From: Diadophis punctatus similis
Lineage: Eukaryota > Chordata > Lepidosauria > Squamata > Dipsadidae
DNA length: 64,000 nt
NCBI GenBank assembly: GCA_023053685.1
Contig: JALIGW010000003.1
Coordinates: forward strand, 46,335,996 to 46,399,995
Direction of reading: 5' to 3'
Positions 63,381 through 64,000 of the stretch are shown piece by piece. The notes beneath the pieces were generated by a model. The model did not search any database. It had not been told where the DNA came from and worked only from the letters and a program-made list of their open reading frames with translations. The number at the start of each line of letters is the position of its first letter. Positions within the stretch are counted from its first letter, which is position 1. The translations under genes were made by a program, and so were the position numbers.

Positions 63381-64000
63381 ATTGGCATCCTTCAGTCTTG
63401 AAAGACTATCCTGCTCTGGAAAGAGTTCCTAAAACAGTGTATGCAAAGCTGGAGTATCCTCTCCAGAGCACGAGGCCTGGGTAGGTTAGTATGGAGGATA
63501 GACTGTTACCCAAGCAGCAGATCCCCCTCTCCACATCTCTGAAATAATCCAATGGAATGGCAAAGCCAATACGATTGGTTCCAGCTGCGTCGCAGGAGTT
63601 ATCAGAACGTGGCTGTACACAGTCACAAACTGCTTCCGGGTCTCTGGCTCCGGATTTTGCCTCAAGGTTTACTCCTGAAGCCTTTTCCAATGATGGATAT
63701 AGCCACAAGGCAGTGGAGGTTTGGAGTCAGAGTTTCCCTTCTCCTAGAACAGTGTTTCCCAACCTTGGCAACTTGAAGATGTCTGGACTTCAACTCCCAC
63801 AATTCCCCAGCCAGCGAACGCTGGCTGGGGAATTCTGGGAGTTGAAGTCCAGACATCTTCAAGTTGCCAAAGTTGGGAAACACTGTCCTAGAAGATGGTT
63901 TCGCTGCTTTATCTACCGTTGGAGCGTAGAGCCCTCTTCCGCCTTCAAAACCGTTGACCATCTTCTCCTGTAACCCTGGAAAGGGGCCCTTACAAGGTGC
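63381..64000. repeat. unclassified interspersed repeat, interrupted by a hAT MITE
   Basis: TTCATTGGCATCCTTCAGTC and TTGAAAGACTATC at the left resemble a common squamate repeat, and related sequence continues past 63885 to the window end. The class is not clear to me. The MITE at 63750-63885 interrupts it. Confidence 0.4.
63750..63885. mobile_element. hairpin hAT MITE (CAGTGTTTCCC family)
   Basis: 136 bp, ends CAGTGTTTCCCAACCTTGG and GTTGGGAAACACTG, palindrome centred on CCAGCGAACGCTGG, exact 8-bp duplication TCCTAGAA (63742-63749 and 63886-63893). Confidence 0.95.

Overview
This is nuclear DNA from a vertebrate, most likely a squamate reptile and probably a snake. The evidence is a large-intron orthologue of sortilin (SORT1), abundant CR1-type LINEs, a tRNA-derived SINE with intact A and B boxes, a LINE whose 3' end runs into an (ATTCT)n microsatellite (a pattern reported for snakes), and many hAT and Tigger-like miniature elements. 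Nothing bacterial or organellar is present. The species call is inference; the gene call is strong.

Host gene: SORT1 lies on the minus strand. I could place 19 coding exons between 40539 and 11213, each with splice sites and all joining in phase. They cover the ten-bladed VPS10 propeller, the ten-cysteine 10CC module, one transmembrane helix and the sorting tail (YSVL and DDSDEDLLE). The first coding exon (signal peptide and propeptide) was not found and is presumably beyond 64000. That makes 40540-64000 part of a very long intron 1. The 3' UTR runs from 11212 towards lower coordinates, possibly to about 9262.

Mobile DNA: the most unusual content is a Ty1/copia LTR retrotransposon family, which is rare in vertebrates. 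One complete copy (47554-52114, minus) sits in SORT1 intron 1. It has 266-bp LTRs differing at one position, a 5-bp target duplication, a polypurine tract, and a primer-binding site complementary to the anticodon arm of initiator tRNA-Met, as in Drosophila copia. A second copy, cut by the window edge, occupies 1-2412 in the opposite orientation. Intron 1 also holds a nearly full-length CR1 LINE (about 57693-62430) with an uninterrupted 1063-codon endonuclease/reverse transcriptase frame.

The rest of the window is a record of DNA transposon activity: at least sixteen short hAT-type elements, most with recognisable 8-bp target duplications, several nested in other repeats. Two different ones were inserted side by side at one 8-bp target. 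There are also TA-flanked elements with GTATAAGACGCACC termini, Tigger-like elements, seven SINE copies, several CR1 3' ends and long microsatellites.

Layout: 1-3232 copia and LINE; 3233-9261 intergenic with DNA elements; 9262-40539 SORT1 3' UTR, exons and introns; 40540-64000 intron 1 with hAT elements (40763-46269), copia (47554-52114), an old CR1 and a SINE-bearing element (52530-54716), quiet DNA (54717-57692), CR1 (57693-62430), and LINE or unclassified repeats to the end.
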